Source: CAVSWN01 sp963770995
GTDB taxonomy: Bacteria > Acidobacteriota > Vicinamibacteria > Vicinamibacterales > CAVVIG01
Assembly: GCA_963770995.1 (NCBI GenBank)
Contig: CAVYRS010000001.1
Location: 2,604,001-2,668,000, forward strand
DNA: 64,000 bases
Direction of reading: 5' to 3'
Under the pieces are notes generated by a model. That model made no database searches, had not been told where the DNA came from, and saw nothing but the letters and a program-made list of their open reading frames with translations. Of this stretch, positions 33,830 to 43,065 are shown piece by piece. Both the position numbers and the translations under genes were made by a program. Position 1 is the first letter of the stretch. Every line of letters begins with the position of its first letter.

Positions 33830-36721
33830 TTAGAACTGGAATCGCACGGCAAACTCCGCCTGCCGCGATGGCGCGTTGATGTTCCCCAGGAGCGACGTGC
33901 TCGTGCCAAACAGGGGCCGGCCGCTCGCCACGTCGTTGCCGGCACCGATGTTGTTGCTGGGTGTCGCGAAATTCGCGCGATCGAAGATGTTGAACAGCTG
34001 TGCGATGAACTCGGCCCGCGACGTACCGATCCGGAAGAACTTCGAGAATCGCAGATCGAGGTTCGCGAACCCGGGACAGTCGACCGCCGACACCGACGTC
34101 AGGCTTCGCGCGGTCCGAAAGCCGTTGATCGCTGCGAGATTGAGATCCCGACATCCCGATCCGGGCAGGACGCCAGGCGGAAGATCCCCGGTCAGGGTGT
34201 CGTTGTTCAAGTCGCCCGCAGAGCTCGACGGGCTGAACGGCAGGCTCGATCGGAAATCGCCGATGGCCGACACCTGCATGTCGAGCGGGAGTGCGACGAT
34301 GCCGCTGACGACCAGCCGATGGCGCCGATCGGCGGCGCCGGCGCGGCGCAGCTTCGAGTAGCCGTACACGTCCTGGCGCGTGCCGATGACATTGTCGTCC
34401 TCGGACTTGCTCAGCGTGTACGACATCAGCGCCTGATAACGCCTCGACATCCGCTTCTCGACCTTGACCAGGAGAGCCTTGTAATAGTTGTCCGCGGTCG
34501 GCTGCCAGAAGTTCACGCGCACGAACGGCGAGTACGGACGCACGCGCGTCGTCTGATTGGGCAGATTGATCTCGACGGTGTCCCGGTCGCCGTAGCGGCG
34601 GACGTCGGTGTAATCGGCCGTCAGTGCGATATCCGCGGTGAGGCGCTGGCTCACGCCGGCGTTGTACTGATGCGCGTACATGTTGATCTGCGCGTTGCTG
34701 CCAACGGTCACCGTCGGCGGCGTCGCGCTCAAGAACGCTTCGCGAGACCGGCCGCCGAACGGGTCTGGAAACGCCGGGCTCAAAATCGTGATCGATTTGG
34801 CTTGCGGCCAGGTGAGCTCCCCGAAGTTCTGCAGCGTCCGCATGTTGTCGTAGAACAACCCGTACGCGGCGTGAATATTCGTCACGCCGTTGTTGGCCGG
34901 GTCCCACGCCACGCCGACGCGCGGGCCGAAGTTGTTGGTGTCACCCCGGCCCGGCCGCGGCTGCGGGAAGACCGACACGTCGAAGGGGAACGTCCCGTCG
35001 CGCCCCAGCTTGTCCTGGATGCTCGAGAGCAGTTCGGGCACGTTCTCGTTGAACGAGCCGAACTGGACGTCGTAGCGGAGGCCGAGGTTGAACGTCAGCC
35101 CCTGCGCCAACTGCCAGTCGTCCTGAACGTAGGCGGCGAAAATCTTGACCGGGATGTCCGCGTACGTCGGCAGCGAGTTGGTGTACTGCGTCGGCCATGT
35201 CGTCCGATCGTTCGCGTCGTAGGGGACATCCTTCGGGAACGTCCAGCTGCCGAGCGGGGAACCGGTGTTGTCGCCCTCGAACGGCACGAAGCTGAAGTCG
35301 AACCCCGCCTTCCACTGATGCGTGCCGCCGAAGCTCCGCATCAAGTACGAAATATCGTCCTTCACCTCCCATCGATCTTCGGGCCCCATCTGCGCGTTGC
35401 CGCAGCCGCCGACCTGAATCGAGGGAAAGCTGAACACCGGCTGGCAGTACGGCAGCCTGGCCGTGAAATCGCCGGGCGCCCAGTCGCCGTGGCTGTACGG
35501 CGGCGACACTTCGTACTTGGCATACGCGTACTGGAAGCGGAAGTCGTTGAGCATCCGATCGCTCAGCACGGCGGAATGCCCCACGACGGCCGATTTCCGT
35601 GGCACGGAAAAGTCGAAGCTGGCGCTCGGCGTGGTGCGGCCGCCGGCGGTGATGATCGGGCGGTACTCGTCTTCGGCGCCGTAGCGGAAGAACAGGCTCT
35701 GCCTCGACGACAGCTGGTGGTTGATCTTCACGTTGTAGGTCCACCGTTCCTGCGCGCTCTTGAACGTGCCTTCGTATTGCGGCCACAGACCGCGGGCGTT
35801 CACCGTGAAGAACTGGTTCTCGTTGGTGCCTTCGTAGGCGAAGAAGTAATGCGTCTTGTCCTTGACGAGCGGTCCGCCGATCGTGCCGCCGTACTGATAA
35901 CGCCGGTAGTCCGGTTTCGTCGTCTGAAAGAACTCCTTGGCGGTAATCGACCCGTCGCGGAAGAACAGCAGGCCCGATCCGTGCAGCTGATTGGTGCCCG
36001 ACTTGGTGACCACGGAGACGACGCCGCCCGTCGCCAGGCCGTATTCGGCCTTGTAAGTCGAGGTCGACACCTTGAACTCCTGGATGGCATCCATCGCGAA
36101 GTTCTGGCGCGGCTCGCCCATCTCCGCCCAGGTGTTGTTCACGCCATCGACGATGAAGCCGTTGGAATACTCGCGCGTGCCGGCGCCCACGTTGACGTTG
36201 CCGCGGTAGAACTGACCGCGGATGTTGTCCTGCGAGGTGCCGGGCGTGAGCATGGCCAAATCGATCCACCGTCTGGATGCGACCGGCAGGTCCTGAATCT
36301 GCTGGGTCGAGACCGACGTCGACACATCGGACTTCGTGATGTCGACGATCGGCGACTCGCCGGTCACGGTGACCGTTTCCGACAGCGCCGCCGGCTTCAA
36401 CGTGAAGTTGATGGTCGCGGTCTGATCGATGATGAGGACGATGTCGGGCCGGCTTTCGCTGCTGAAACCGCTCAGCTCGGTCGTCACCGAGTAGCGACCC
36501 GGGGGCAATGACGGCGCATGATATTCGCCGCTGGCTTCGGTGATGGCCACGCGCGTGAAGCCGGTCTCGACGTTGCGCGCGGTGATCGTGACGCCGGGAA
36601 TCACGGCGCCACTCGAGTCCTTGACAACGCCCGCGATCTGAGCGTTCTGCGCGAACGCCGGTGTGGCGCAGACGCCGAGCCACACCATCACGACTGCCGC
36701 GCCGATCGACCAATTGCGCAT
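33830..36721 (-). CDS. TonB-dependent receptor with carboxypeptidase-regulatory N-terminus
   Basis: The 963-residue outer-membrane protein has a signal peptide ending ATPAFA, then a carboxypeptidase-regulatory-like beta domain (about 25-105, GVVKDSSGAVIPGVTITARNVETG), a plug domain (about 120-235; QQIQDLPVASRRWIDLAML, VDGVNNTW) and a long barrel ending with aromatic F (FAVRFQF), as required for barrel insertion. This is the Oar/SusC-like type common in Acidobacteria, importing oligomeric nutrients with TonB energy. It is placed between two M14 peptidase genes (38 bp and 8 bp gaps), which points to peptide capture and digestion. GAGGAG lies just upstream of the ATG at 36721. Confidence 0.9.
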   Translation of the reverse strand: MRNWSIGAAVVMVWLGVCATPAFAQNAQIAGVVKDSSGAVIPGVTITARNVETGFTRVAITEASGEYHAPSLPPGRYSVTTELSGFSSESRPDIVLIIDQTATINFTLKPAALSETVTVTGESPIVDITKSDVSTSVSTQQIQDLPVASRRWIDLAMLTPGTSQDNIRGQFYRGNVNVGAGTREYSNGFIVDGVNNTWAEMGEPRQNFAMDAIQEFKVSTSTYKAEYGLATGGVVSVVTKSGTNQLHGSGLLFFRDGSITAKEFFQTTKPDYRRYQYGGTIGGPLVKDKTHYFFAYEGTNENQFFTVNARGLWPQYEGTFKSAQERWTYNVKINHQLSSRQSLFFRYGAEDEYRPIITAGGRTTPSASFDFSVPRKSAVVGHSAVLSDRMLNDFRFQYAYAKYEVSPPYSHGDWAPGDFTARLPYCQPVFSFPSIQVGGCGNAQMGPEDRWEVKDDISYLMRSFGGTHQWKAGFDFSFVPFEGDNTGSPLGSWTFPKDVPYDANDRTTWPTQYTNSLPTYADIPVKIFAAYVQDDWQLAQGLTFNLGLRYDVQFGSFNENVPELLSSIQDKLGRDGTFPFDVSVFPQPRPGRGDTNNFGPRVGVAWDPANNGVTNIHAAYGLFYDNMRTLQNFGELTWPQAKSITILSPAFPDPFGGRSREAFLSATPPTVTVGSNAQINMYAHQYNAGVSQRLTADIALTADYTDVRRYGDRDTVEINLPNQTTRVRPYSPFVRVNFWQPTADNYYKALLVKVEKRMSRRYQALMSYTLSKSEDDNVIGTRQDVYGYSKLRRAGAADRRHRLVVSGIVALPLDMQVSAIGDFRSSLPFSPSSSAGDLNNDTLTGDLPPGVLPGSGCRDLNLAAINGFRTARSLTSVSAVDCPGFANLDLRFSKFFRIGTSRAEFIAQLFNIFDRANFATPSNNIGAGNDVASGRPLFGTSTSLLGNINAPSRQAEFAVRFQF

Positions 36722-36759
36722 CACTCGTCTCCTCGTGGAAGTCCTCATTCGGCTGTCGA

Positions 36760-39700
36760 TCACTGTCCGCCCGTCGACGTCGTCAGGCGCGCCGGCTGGC
36801 CTTTGCCGGGGCGGACCGGCCGCACGCGCAGCACGGTCAGGGAGACGCCGTCCTGGGGCGCCGCTTCCTCGATCCGATCGAAATCATACTCTCCGTCGCG
36901 CAGGTACTTGACGCTTGCCATCAGATACGAGAAGCCCGCCTTCGCGACGAGATTCAGCCATTCTCCCTGCGCGGTTTCATCGGGCGCCTCCGTGCCGCCG
37001 CTGAAAAACGTCACCTGGGGCCACTGATTCATCGTCGCCCGAGCCAGCGGCTGTCCCCCGCGCGGGGCCGCCATGCGGCGGGATCCGCGCGGCTCGCCCG
37101 TTTCCAGATCGCTGTAGTAGATGGCGGTGTCCTTGTAGATCTCCTGACCGTACACGAACGGTCCGAACCCGTAGCCCCAGCGGCGGTAGCGCGCCTGCGT
37201 CGTCACGTTCATCGTGTGGACGTCCCCGTTCGAGTTGATCTCGCGGGCGATCGCGTCGCGCAGGGCGTCCGTGGCCTGCGCCATTTCCGGGTAGCGCGGA
37301 TCGCGGACGCCGCCGATCGTCGTGTACCAGCCGCGCGACGACCAGTAGATCCGGAACTGCGGCGGCACGTACCCCGAGAACTGCTCGACCCATTCGTGCG
37401 ACGGGTAGCCGTGCGGGTTGAGATAGATGTCGGGGAGCCACTCGCGCCAGATTTTTCCGCGGACCTGCGCTTCGGGGAGCAGGCCCGCCGCGGCGCCGCT
37501 CCCCACGTCCTGCCCGAGCGCGCTGTAGCGGCCGGCATGCAGCATGTGCGTCGGGGTCAGCTTGGCCAGATCGAAGGCCATCTGCGCGCCGTCGGGATTC
37601 TCCACCGGGTGCAGTACGACGTTGACCTTCTTGAGAATCGGCTTGTAGGCCGCGTCCGTGACCAGCAGCTCCGCCAGTCTGAGGATGTGGCTCGTGGACG
37701 ACACCTCGTTCGCGTGCTGCCGGCCCGTGATGAAGATCGTCGGCTTGTAGGCCGTGGCCTTTGCTCTCGACACGAGCTCGCTCGGCGAGGGCAGCGTGAG
37801 CTCGAGGACCGACGTATCGCGGCCGCGATACGAACGGCCCGCCTTGTAGGCCTTCACTTCCGGAAATGCGGCGAGCTTCCGGACGATCTCCTCCGATTCG
37901 TCCGGACCGATGACGTGGTCCCAGGTCACGATCGGCGTGGCCGGCTTCGCCGCAGGTGCTTGGGCGCCGGAGCGGCCCGGCGAAGGCGACCGCACGTTCG
38001 ACGGCGGCGCCGACCCCGTCGACGCGATCGCATGGCGGGCGCGCGCCTCCTTCGTGGCCACCGTCAGGGCGATCCGATCGACATGGTCGTACGACAGCTC
38101 GGTCTTGTAGAGCCCGGCGCCATGCAGCCGGACGAGGTTGTCGATTGCATCGGCGGCTCGAATCGCCTCGCGGTCGTCCTTCGGCTCCGTGTGGAGCTCG
38201 ATTTCGCTGACGCGATCGCGGCTGACGATGGTCCGCATCACGAGCGGCGCGGACGTGTCGATCCGCGTCAGCTCGCGGCTGAGTGTGGTGGGCTGCGCGG
38301 CGTCCTTTTCCTTGTAGCCGATGTCGATGCGCGCGCGCGGTGCCGCGTTGCCGGCGTACAAGATGCGCGCGGACGGCGCTTGGCCTTCGCGCGACGGATG
38401 AATGATCGGGAACACCTTGCCGGGCGCCGCCAGTCGCGGGTTGCCGGTCGTATTCCGGCCGATCGCATTGAAGAAATCGAGCGTGACGAAGTAGAGGTCC
38501 TCGTGCAGCGACTCGAGCGCCGACACCTGCTCCTCGTCGATGCCGATCCGGAAATCGGGCTCGCTCATCCACACTTCGATGTCGAGATCGCGGTGGAATG
38601 GCTGTTTGTCGGCGGTGGGACGGTTGCCCGTGATCTTCATCACGTTGTCGTAGATCCGCGGCAGCGCCTTGCCCTGCCAGATGTCCCAGAAGCGCTCCGG
38701 ATCGGTGGCGATGCGGGCATCCACAGCCGGCTGCCCATCCACGGTCGCCGCGATCCAGCCTGTCGTCACTTTCACGCGAGACCAGCCAGGGAACTTCTCG
38801 AGGTATTCACGCTCGACGACTTTCGGGCTGAACGTGTTCCGGTAGACGACCTGCCCGGCCGCGTTCGTCGCCTCCAGCGCGTAGATGTCCTTGGGATCAT
38901 CGACGAGCTCCATGCCGAACACGGCCTTCGGAATGCCGAGCTGACGCTCGAAAAACTCGTCGGCCGGGTAGAGCTCGTGTATCCACCGCGTCGGGACTTC
39001 GTAGAAGCGGTAACTCTTCGTCAGGTCCGGGTTGTTCGAGGCGATCTTGAGAGCGACCGCTCGCGCGCCCTTGCCTTTCAGCTCCGGGATGACGACTTCG
39101 GTCAGCCAGAGGAACCCTTGCTTGTACGCCGACAACACCCGAACGCGCGGGTTTCTCGCGCCGGCCCTGGTCAGCTCCTCGCGAACCTGGTCGGCGAGGC
39201 TCTTGCGGAACTCCGGCGACTCGCTCAGCCGCGTCTCGACCTCCACGTTCGAGCCGCTCTTGACCTTCGGCAGCACGTCGCTGCGGAATTTCGTCCAGAA
39301 CTCGTCGACCTCCCATGGGATTTCGAGCTGGTCCTCGAAAACGGTGACGGGATCGGTGATGCCCTGGCTTTCGACTTTCACCGCGGCGGTCTTGAGCGAT
39401 GCCTTGATGTGCTGCGCGAGAAACTGGTCGAACGCGGCGTTGCCCTGCTCGAGGAAGACCTTCGCCTCGAACGATTCGACGGTCCTTCCCTCGAGCCGCT
39501 TCAGCGCGTCGTCGACTTCGCGCAGCGCAAGGCTCGCGTGCGAGCCGCCCGTTTTCGCGGCGAGAAAATCGGCGGCCTGCGCGGTGAGATCGTCGAGCCT
39601 GAACGAGCCGCGCACGATATCCCACAAGTACGGAACGCGGCGGGCGAGGTACATCGCCGCGGCATCGGTGCCGGCGGCATCGGCGCCGGCCACGACCGTT

Positions 39701-41190
39701 GCCGTCGGCGCCCCGAACGCCTTGGGCACAACCTGAATTGCGCCTTCGCCCGGCTTCAAGTCGTCGAGGCGCACTTTTCCGAGCTTCACGAGCTGCTGGA
39801 CGAGATCGTTCGAGCGACCGACGAGAATCGGGTTCGGTTCACCGGCCGCGTTCGTGATCTTGCGCGCGTTGCGCGCGAGCGGCAGCGTGACGCCGGTGGC
39901 CTCGAGACCGAGTCGCGTCGCGATGTGCGCGGCGCCGAGCGAATCGACCGGGTCACCAACGACGATGGCCGTCTCGAGTCGATCGGGGATGAGGTCGACG
40001 TAGGTGTCGCCGAACCAGCCGTCGATCGAGTAGGCCGTCGAGAGATCGAACGTTTTTGGAGGAATCGGCGCGGGCGCGTTGCCGAAGAACCCACCGCCCG
40101 TATCACCGGTGGCGCCTTCGGCGGCAGCGGGCGGTTGGGCGGCCGCGGGCGGCGTGTCGCCCGCCGTGGTCTCAGCGCTCGCCGGCGCGTCGGCACCAGG
40201 TGTCGGCGATGGCGATGGTGCGCCGCCTCGACCCTGGCCTCCGCCAGCGCCCTGGCCCGAGCTCGCCGCGAGGCCACGCCCGCCGCGGCCGGCACCATCG
40301 ATCGGCGGCGTCAACGTCCGCGCGTTGAGACCCGGCCGGCGCACCACCGCGGAGCCGTGCTGCTTGCCGCCCGCCCAGACTTCGATTTCGGTGGAAGCGG
40401 CGTTCGCATAGCTCAGGATTTCCGGTTCGAGCCCGCGCCGGTGCGCGAGATCGAGCTGCTCGATCGCGTGAACGGCCTTCGCCGCTTCGGCGGCCGGCAC
40501 GTCGACGCGTTCGATCAGCTTCGCCACGCCGCGGCGATCGCTGTCGACGATGACGGCGGACACGCCGCGCGACGTGGCGGTCACACCGTTCGACTTCAGA
40601 TACCGAATCGTCTGGGTTTCGACTTGCCCGACGCGCGCCCCGGTGGGCCCCCAGATCCGCGGCAGATAGGCGCTCAGCTCGTTCGCCGCGTTCAACGTTC
40701 CTTCATCGTCGCCGCCGATGACCACGACGCCGTCGGCGCCTCCGAGCGGAGATGTCACCACGGCGACGAGGCCTTGACCCGGCTTGAGCGTCTCGAGGCG
40801 GAGCGCTCCCCGATCGATGAGCGGCTTCACGAGCGCATTGCCGCGCCCGACGAGAATCGGCATCGCGATCGACGCCGGCTGCGAGACCTCGTGCGCCCGC
40901 ACGACGAGCGGCAGGGTCAGCGCAGTCGTTTCGAATCCCAGGCGGCCCGCGATGTTGGCCGCGCCCTGCACGTCTTCGACCGCGGGTTCGTCGGGCACGA
41001 TTACGCGCGCGGCGACCGAATCGGCGAGGCCATCGCCGTTGGTGTCTCGCACGGCGCCGGTCGTTATGTCGTAGAGCGAAGCCAGACTGCGCAGGTTCTG
41101 CCGCTGGGCCGACACGCGGCCAACGGAAGGACCGGACAGCAGCGCACCGGCGCCAACGAGCGAGGTGACGAGCAGAAACGTGCGCTTCAT
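36760..41190 (-). CDS. large secreted M14 zinc carboxypeptidase-like protein (copy B)
   Basis: This 1476-residue paralogue of copy A starts at ATG 41190 after GGAGG, with a signal peptide (MKRTFLLVTSLVGAGALLSG). It again has two N-terminal modules with acidic loops (DTNGDGLAD; VDLIPD), LGFETTALTLPLV/LGLEATGVTLPLA strands and GGDDEGT/GADAAGTD segments, separated by a Pro/Ala-rich linker (residues about 375-440). The C-terminal M14 domain has H and E in GRQHANEVSS (about 1153), H in NPHGYPSHEW (about 1255) and the catalytic Glu in GGTEAPDET (about 1393). It is the first gene of the M14-receptor-M14 unit, and both peptidases are probably periplasmic or surface-bound. Confidence 0.88.
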   Translation of the reverse strand: MKRTFLLVTSLVGAGALLSGPSVGRVSAQRQNLRSLASLYDITTGAVRDTNGDGLADSVAARVIVPDEPAVEDVQGAANIAGRLGFETTALTLPLVVRAHEVSQPASIAMPILVGRGNALVKPLIDRGALRLETLKPGQGLVAVVTSPLGGADGVVVIGGDDEGTLNAANELSAYLPRIWGPTGARVGQVETQTIRYLKSNGVTATSRGVSAVIVDSDRRGVAKLIERVDVPAAEAAKAVHAIEQLDLAHRRGLEPEILSYANAASTEIEVWAGGKQHGSAVVRRPGLNARTLTPPIDGAGRGGRGLAASSGQGAGGGQGRGGAPSPSPTPGADAPASAETTAGDTPPAAAQPPAAAEGATGDTGGGFFGNAPAPIPPKTFDLSTAYSIDGWFGDTYVDLIPDRLETAIVVGDPVDSLGAAHIATRLGLEATGVTLPLARNARKITNAAGEPNPILVGRSNDLVQQLVKLGKVRLDDLKPGEGAIQVVPKAFGAPTATVVAGADAAGTDAAAMYLARRVPYLWDIVRGSFRLDDLTAQAADFLAAKTGGSHASLALREVDDALKRLEGRTVESFEAKVFLEQGNAAFDQFLAQHIKASLKTAAVKVESQGITDPVTVFEDQLEIPWEVDEFWTKFRSDVLPKVKSGSNVEVETRLSESPEFRKSLADQVREELTRAGARNPRVRVLSAYKQGFLWLTEVVIPELKGKGARAVALKIASNNPDLTKSYRFYEVPTRWIHELYPADEFFERQLGIPKAVFGMELVDDPKDIYALEATNAAGQVVYRNTFSPKVVEREYLEKFPGWSRVKVTTGWIAATVDGQPAVDARIATDPERFWDIWQGKALPRIYDNVMKITGNRPTADKQPFHRDLDIEVWMSEPDFRIGIDEEQVSALESLHEDLYFVTLDFFNAIGRNTTGNPRLAAPGKVFPIIHPSREGQAPSARILYAGNAAPRARIDIGYKEKDAAQPTTLSRELTRIDTSAPLVMRTIVSRDRVSEIELHTEPKDDREAIRAADAIDNLVRLHGAGLYKTELSYDHVDRIALTVATKEARARHAIASTGSAPPSNVRSPSPGRSGAQAPAAKPATPIVTWDHVIGPDESEEIVRKLAAFPEVKAYKAGRSYRGRDTSVLELTLPSPSELVSRAKATAYKPTIFITGRQHANEVSSTSHILRLAELLVTDAAYKPILKKVNVVLHPVENPDGAQMAFDLAKLTPTHMLHAGRYSALGQDVGSGAAAGLLPEAQVRGKIWREWLPDIYLNPHGYPSHEWVEQFSGYVPPQFRIYWSSRGWYTTIGGVRDPRYPEMAQATDALRDAIAREINSNGDVHTMNVTTQARYRRWGYGFGPFVYGQEIYKDTAIYYSDLETGEPRGSRRMAAPRGGQPLARATMNQWPQVTFFSGGTEAPDETAQGEWLNLVAKAGFSYLMASVKYLRDGEYDFDRIEEAAPQDGVSLTVLRVRPVRPGKGQPARLTTSTGGQ

Positions 41191-41273
41191 CGTGAGGTCC
41201 TCCGACGAGTGTCGAAGTATCGGTGTGCGGGCGATTCTAGCCCGGTTCGGCGCGGGGAAATCAGGGGTCAGAC

Positions 41274-41286
41274 CCCGATTACAAGC
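41274..41286. repeat. GGGGTCAGACCCC palindrome, intergenic copy
   Basis: A 13-bp near-perfect palindrome lies in the 346-bp gap between rfbC and M14 copy B. The identical sequence occurs twice inside the cyclodeaminase gene (63455-63467 and 63491-63503). Apart from this and the terminator at 41347-41370, I see nothing else firm in the gap; a TTTTCTTCGGAAAA hairpin lies near 41469-41482. Confidence 0.75.
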
Positions 41287-41346
41287 GATGACAAGGCGCG
41301 GGGACGGGGGGAGCTGGCGGAGACGCATGCGGGGCAAAAAACAAAA

Positions 41347-41370
41347 GGGCATCGCGTCATTGCGATGCCC
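41347..41370 (-). terminator. rho-independent terminator of the rfbBAC transcript
   Basis: GGGCATCGC (41347-41355) pairs perfectly with GCGATGCCC (41362-41370) across a 6-base loop. On the minus strand the stem is followed by a T-rich run (TTTTGTTTTTT), so it should stop leftward transcription from rfbB-rfbA-rfbC before the M14 copy B promoter. Confidence 0.85.
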
Positions 41371-41536
41371 CTCTGCCCCCACTAATCTGGCTCCCCCAGC
41401 ATTCACGGCGCCCTGCCGTAATCAGACCAGCGAGATCCCATGTAAAGGCAAGCGGCGTACCCGGTGCTTTTCTTCGGAAAACGTGGAGTTCGTCGCGAAG
41501 GAGGGCCGGCGAGGGCGATCCCTTTTTGAACACGAG

Positions 41537-42085
41537 TTACAGAACGGGCAGCGCGTTCCCCAGCGCGGCGAGCGTCGGATGCCGGCTGTCGCGCAGCGAG
41601 AGCTGCGGCTCCCGCGTCGGCCACTCGATGCCAATCGCGGGATCGTTCCAGGCAATGCCGATCTCGCTTGCAGCGTTGTACACCTCCGTGCACTTGTATT
41701 CCACCTGCGCGATCGGACTGATGACGCTGAAGCCGTGCGCGAATCCCGGCGGCACGTAGACCTGACGGAAGCTGTCGGCCGTCAGCGTGACGGCGACCCA
41801 TTTCCCGAACGTGGGGGAGCCGCGCCTGACGTCGACGGCGACGTCGAAGATCTCGCCTTCGACCACCTGAATCAACTTGCCCTGTGGACGCTGGAGCTGC
41901 AAGTGCAGTCCGCGCAGCGCGCCGGCCGTCGACCGCGAACGGTTGTCCTGCACGAAGGGCGCGGCAATGCCGTGCTCGCGGTAGCGATCCAGGTGATAGG
42001 TCTCGACGAAGAATCCGCGGTCGTCACGGTGCACGACCGGCTCGATGACGACAACGCCCGGCAGATCGGTCGGAATCACGCGCAT
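41537..42085 (-). CDS. rfbC: dTDP-4-dehydrorhamnose 3,5-epimerase
   Basis: RfbC (RmlC) epimerises dTDP-4-keto-6-deoxyglucose at C3 and C5 for rhamnose synthesis. The cupin protein of 182 residues shows DDRGFFVETY, FVQDNRSRSTAGALRGLHLQ (with the catalytic histidine in RGLH), GEIFDVAVDVRRGSPTFGKW, and VPPGFAHGFSV. The start ATG at 42085 lies 13 bp after the rfbA stop. It is the last gene of the rfbB-rfbA-rfbC run, followed by a clear terminator. RfbD, which completes dTDP-rhamnose, is not in the window. Confidence 0.95.
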   Translation of the reverse strand: MRVIPTDLPGVVVIEPVVHRDDRGFFVETYHLDRYREHGIAAPFVQDNRSRSTAGALRGLHLQLQRPQGKLIQVVEGEIFDVAVDVRRGSPTFGKWVAVTLTADSFRQVYVPPGFAHGFSVISPIAQVEYKCTEVYNAASEIGIAWNDPAIGIEWPTREPQLSLRDSRHPTLAALGNALPVL

Positions 42086-42098
42086 TGCCGTGGACTGG

Positions 42099-42974
42099 TT
42101 ACGAATCGGATTCGAGGAGCCCCACGATGTATTGCCCGTAGGCGCTCGACTCCATGCCCCGCGCCAGCCGGGCGAGATCGTCCCTCGTGATGTACCCCAT
42201 GCGGTACGCGATCTCCTCGAGGCAGGCGACCATCAGGCCCTGCCGCTCTTCGACGGCGTGGATATAGTTGGCGGCCTGCATCAGCGAATCGTGCGTGCCC
42301 GTGTCGAGCCAGGCAATCCCGCGGGGCAGCCTCTCGACGAGCAGCTCGCCGCGTTCGAGGTAGGCGCGGTTCACGTCGGTAATTTCCAGTTCGCCACGCG
42401 GCGACGGCTTCAAGCCGGCCGCAATGTCGAGGACGGCATTGTCGTAGAAATACAGACCCGTCACGGCGTACGACGATTTCGGGTTCGGGGGCTTCTCCTC
42501 GAGGCTGACGGCACGGCCGTCGGCGCCGAATTCGACGACGCCGTAGCGTTCGGGATCGCGGACCTGGTACCCGAACACCGTCGCGCCCGTCTCGCGGGCC
42601 GCCGCCGCGCGCAGGTAGTCGGTGAAATGAGCGCCGTAGAAGATGTTGTCGCCGAGCGCGAGCGTGACGCGATCAGCGCCCACGAACTCCCGCCCGATGA
42701 TGAACGCCTGCGCGAGGCCGTCGGGTCGCGCCTGTTCCGCGTACTGAATCTGCAGCCCGATGTCGCTGCCGTCGCCGAGCAGGCGTTTGAATCCGTCCTG
42801 CTCGTGGGGCGTGGTGATCACCAGCACCTGCCGGATGCCCGCCAGCATCAACGTGGACAGCGGGTAATACACCATCGGCTTGTTGTAGATGGGGACGAGC
42901 TGCTTGCTGACGGCAAGCGTCAGCGGATGGAGTCGAGACCCCGAGCCGCCGGCGAGGATGATGCCCTTCAGCAC
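42099..42974 (-). CDS. rfbA: glucose-1-phosphate thymidylyltransferase
   Basis: RfbA (RmlA) makes dTDP-glucose from glucose-1-phosphate and dTTP. The nucleotidyltransferase signature GIILAGGSGSRLHPLTLAVSKQLVP opens the protein, followed by NKPMVYYPLSTLMLAGI, ALGDNIFYG and the EEKPPNPKSSYAVTGLYFYD substrate region. Starting at GTG 42974 gives the usual 291 residues; an earlier in-frame ATG would add residues encoded by a repeat array. The gene follows rfbB after an 91-bp spacer occupied almost wholly by a short-tandem-repeat hairpin, unusual within an operon. Confidence 0.94.
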   Translation of the reverse strand: MLKGIILAGGSGSRLHPLTLAVSKQLVPIYNKPMVYYPLSTLMLAGIRQVLVITTPHEQDGFKRLLGDGSDIGLQIQYAEQARPDGLAQAFIIGREFVGADRVTLALGDNIFYGAHFTDYLRAAAARETGATVFGYQVRDPERYGVVEFGADGRAVSLEEKPPNPKSSYAVTGLYFYDNAVLDIAAGLKPSPRGELEITDVNRAYLERGELLVERLPRGIAWLDTGTHDSLMQAANYIHAVEERQGLMVACLEEIAYRMGYITRDDLARLARGMESSAYGQYIVGLLESDS

Positions 42975-42985
42975 GCAGAACAAAT

Positions 42986-43054
42986 GCAACCACGAAAACA
43001 CGAAAACACGAAACTAAACTTTTCTTCTTCGTGGCTTCGTGGCTTCGTGGTTGC
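42986..43054. repeat. short-tandem-repeat hairpin, unit CACGAAAA
   Basis: The left arm (42986-43012) repeats CACGAAAA and the right arm (43028-43054) repeats CTTCGTGG; the arms pair at about 23 of 27 positions. It lies in the rfbB-rfbA spacer. Very similar arms occur at 50424-50486. Confidence 0.9.
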
Positions 43055-43065
43055 CTTTTCGCCGA

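Noticed and set aside
36661..41385. 1574-codon plus-strand open frame opposite M14 copy B
   Set aside because: Same reasoning; it arises from codon bias of the real minus-strand gene.
41400..41530. tRNA-like fold after rfbC
   Set aside because: A short UUCG hairpin is present, but there is no acceptor stem, anticodon arm or T-loop sequence.
42975..43001. Earlier ATG start for rfbA
   Set aside because: The added residues come from the repeat array; the GTG at 42974 starts the conserved motif.
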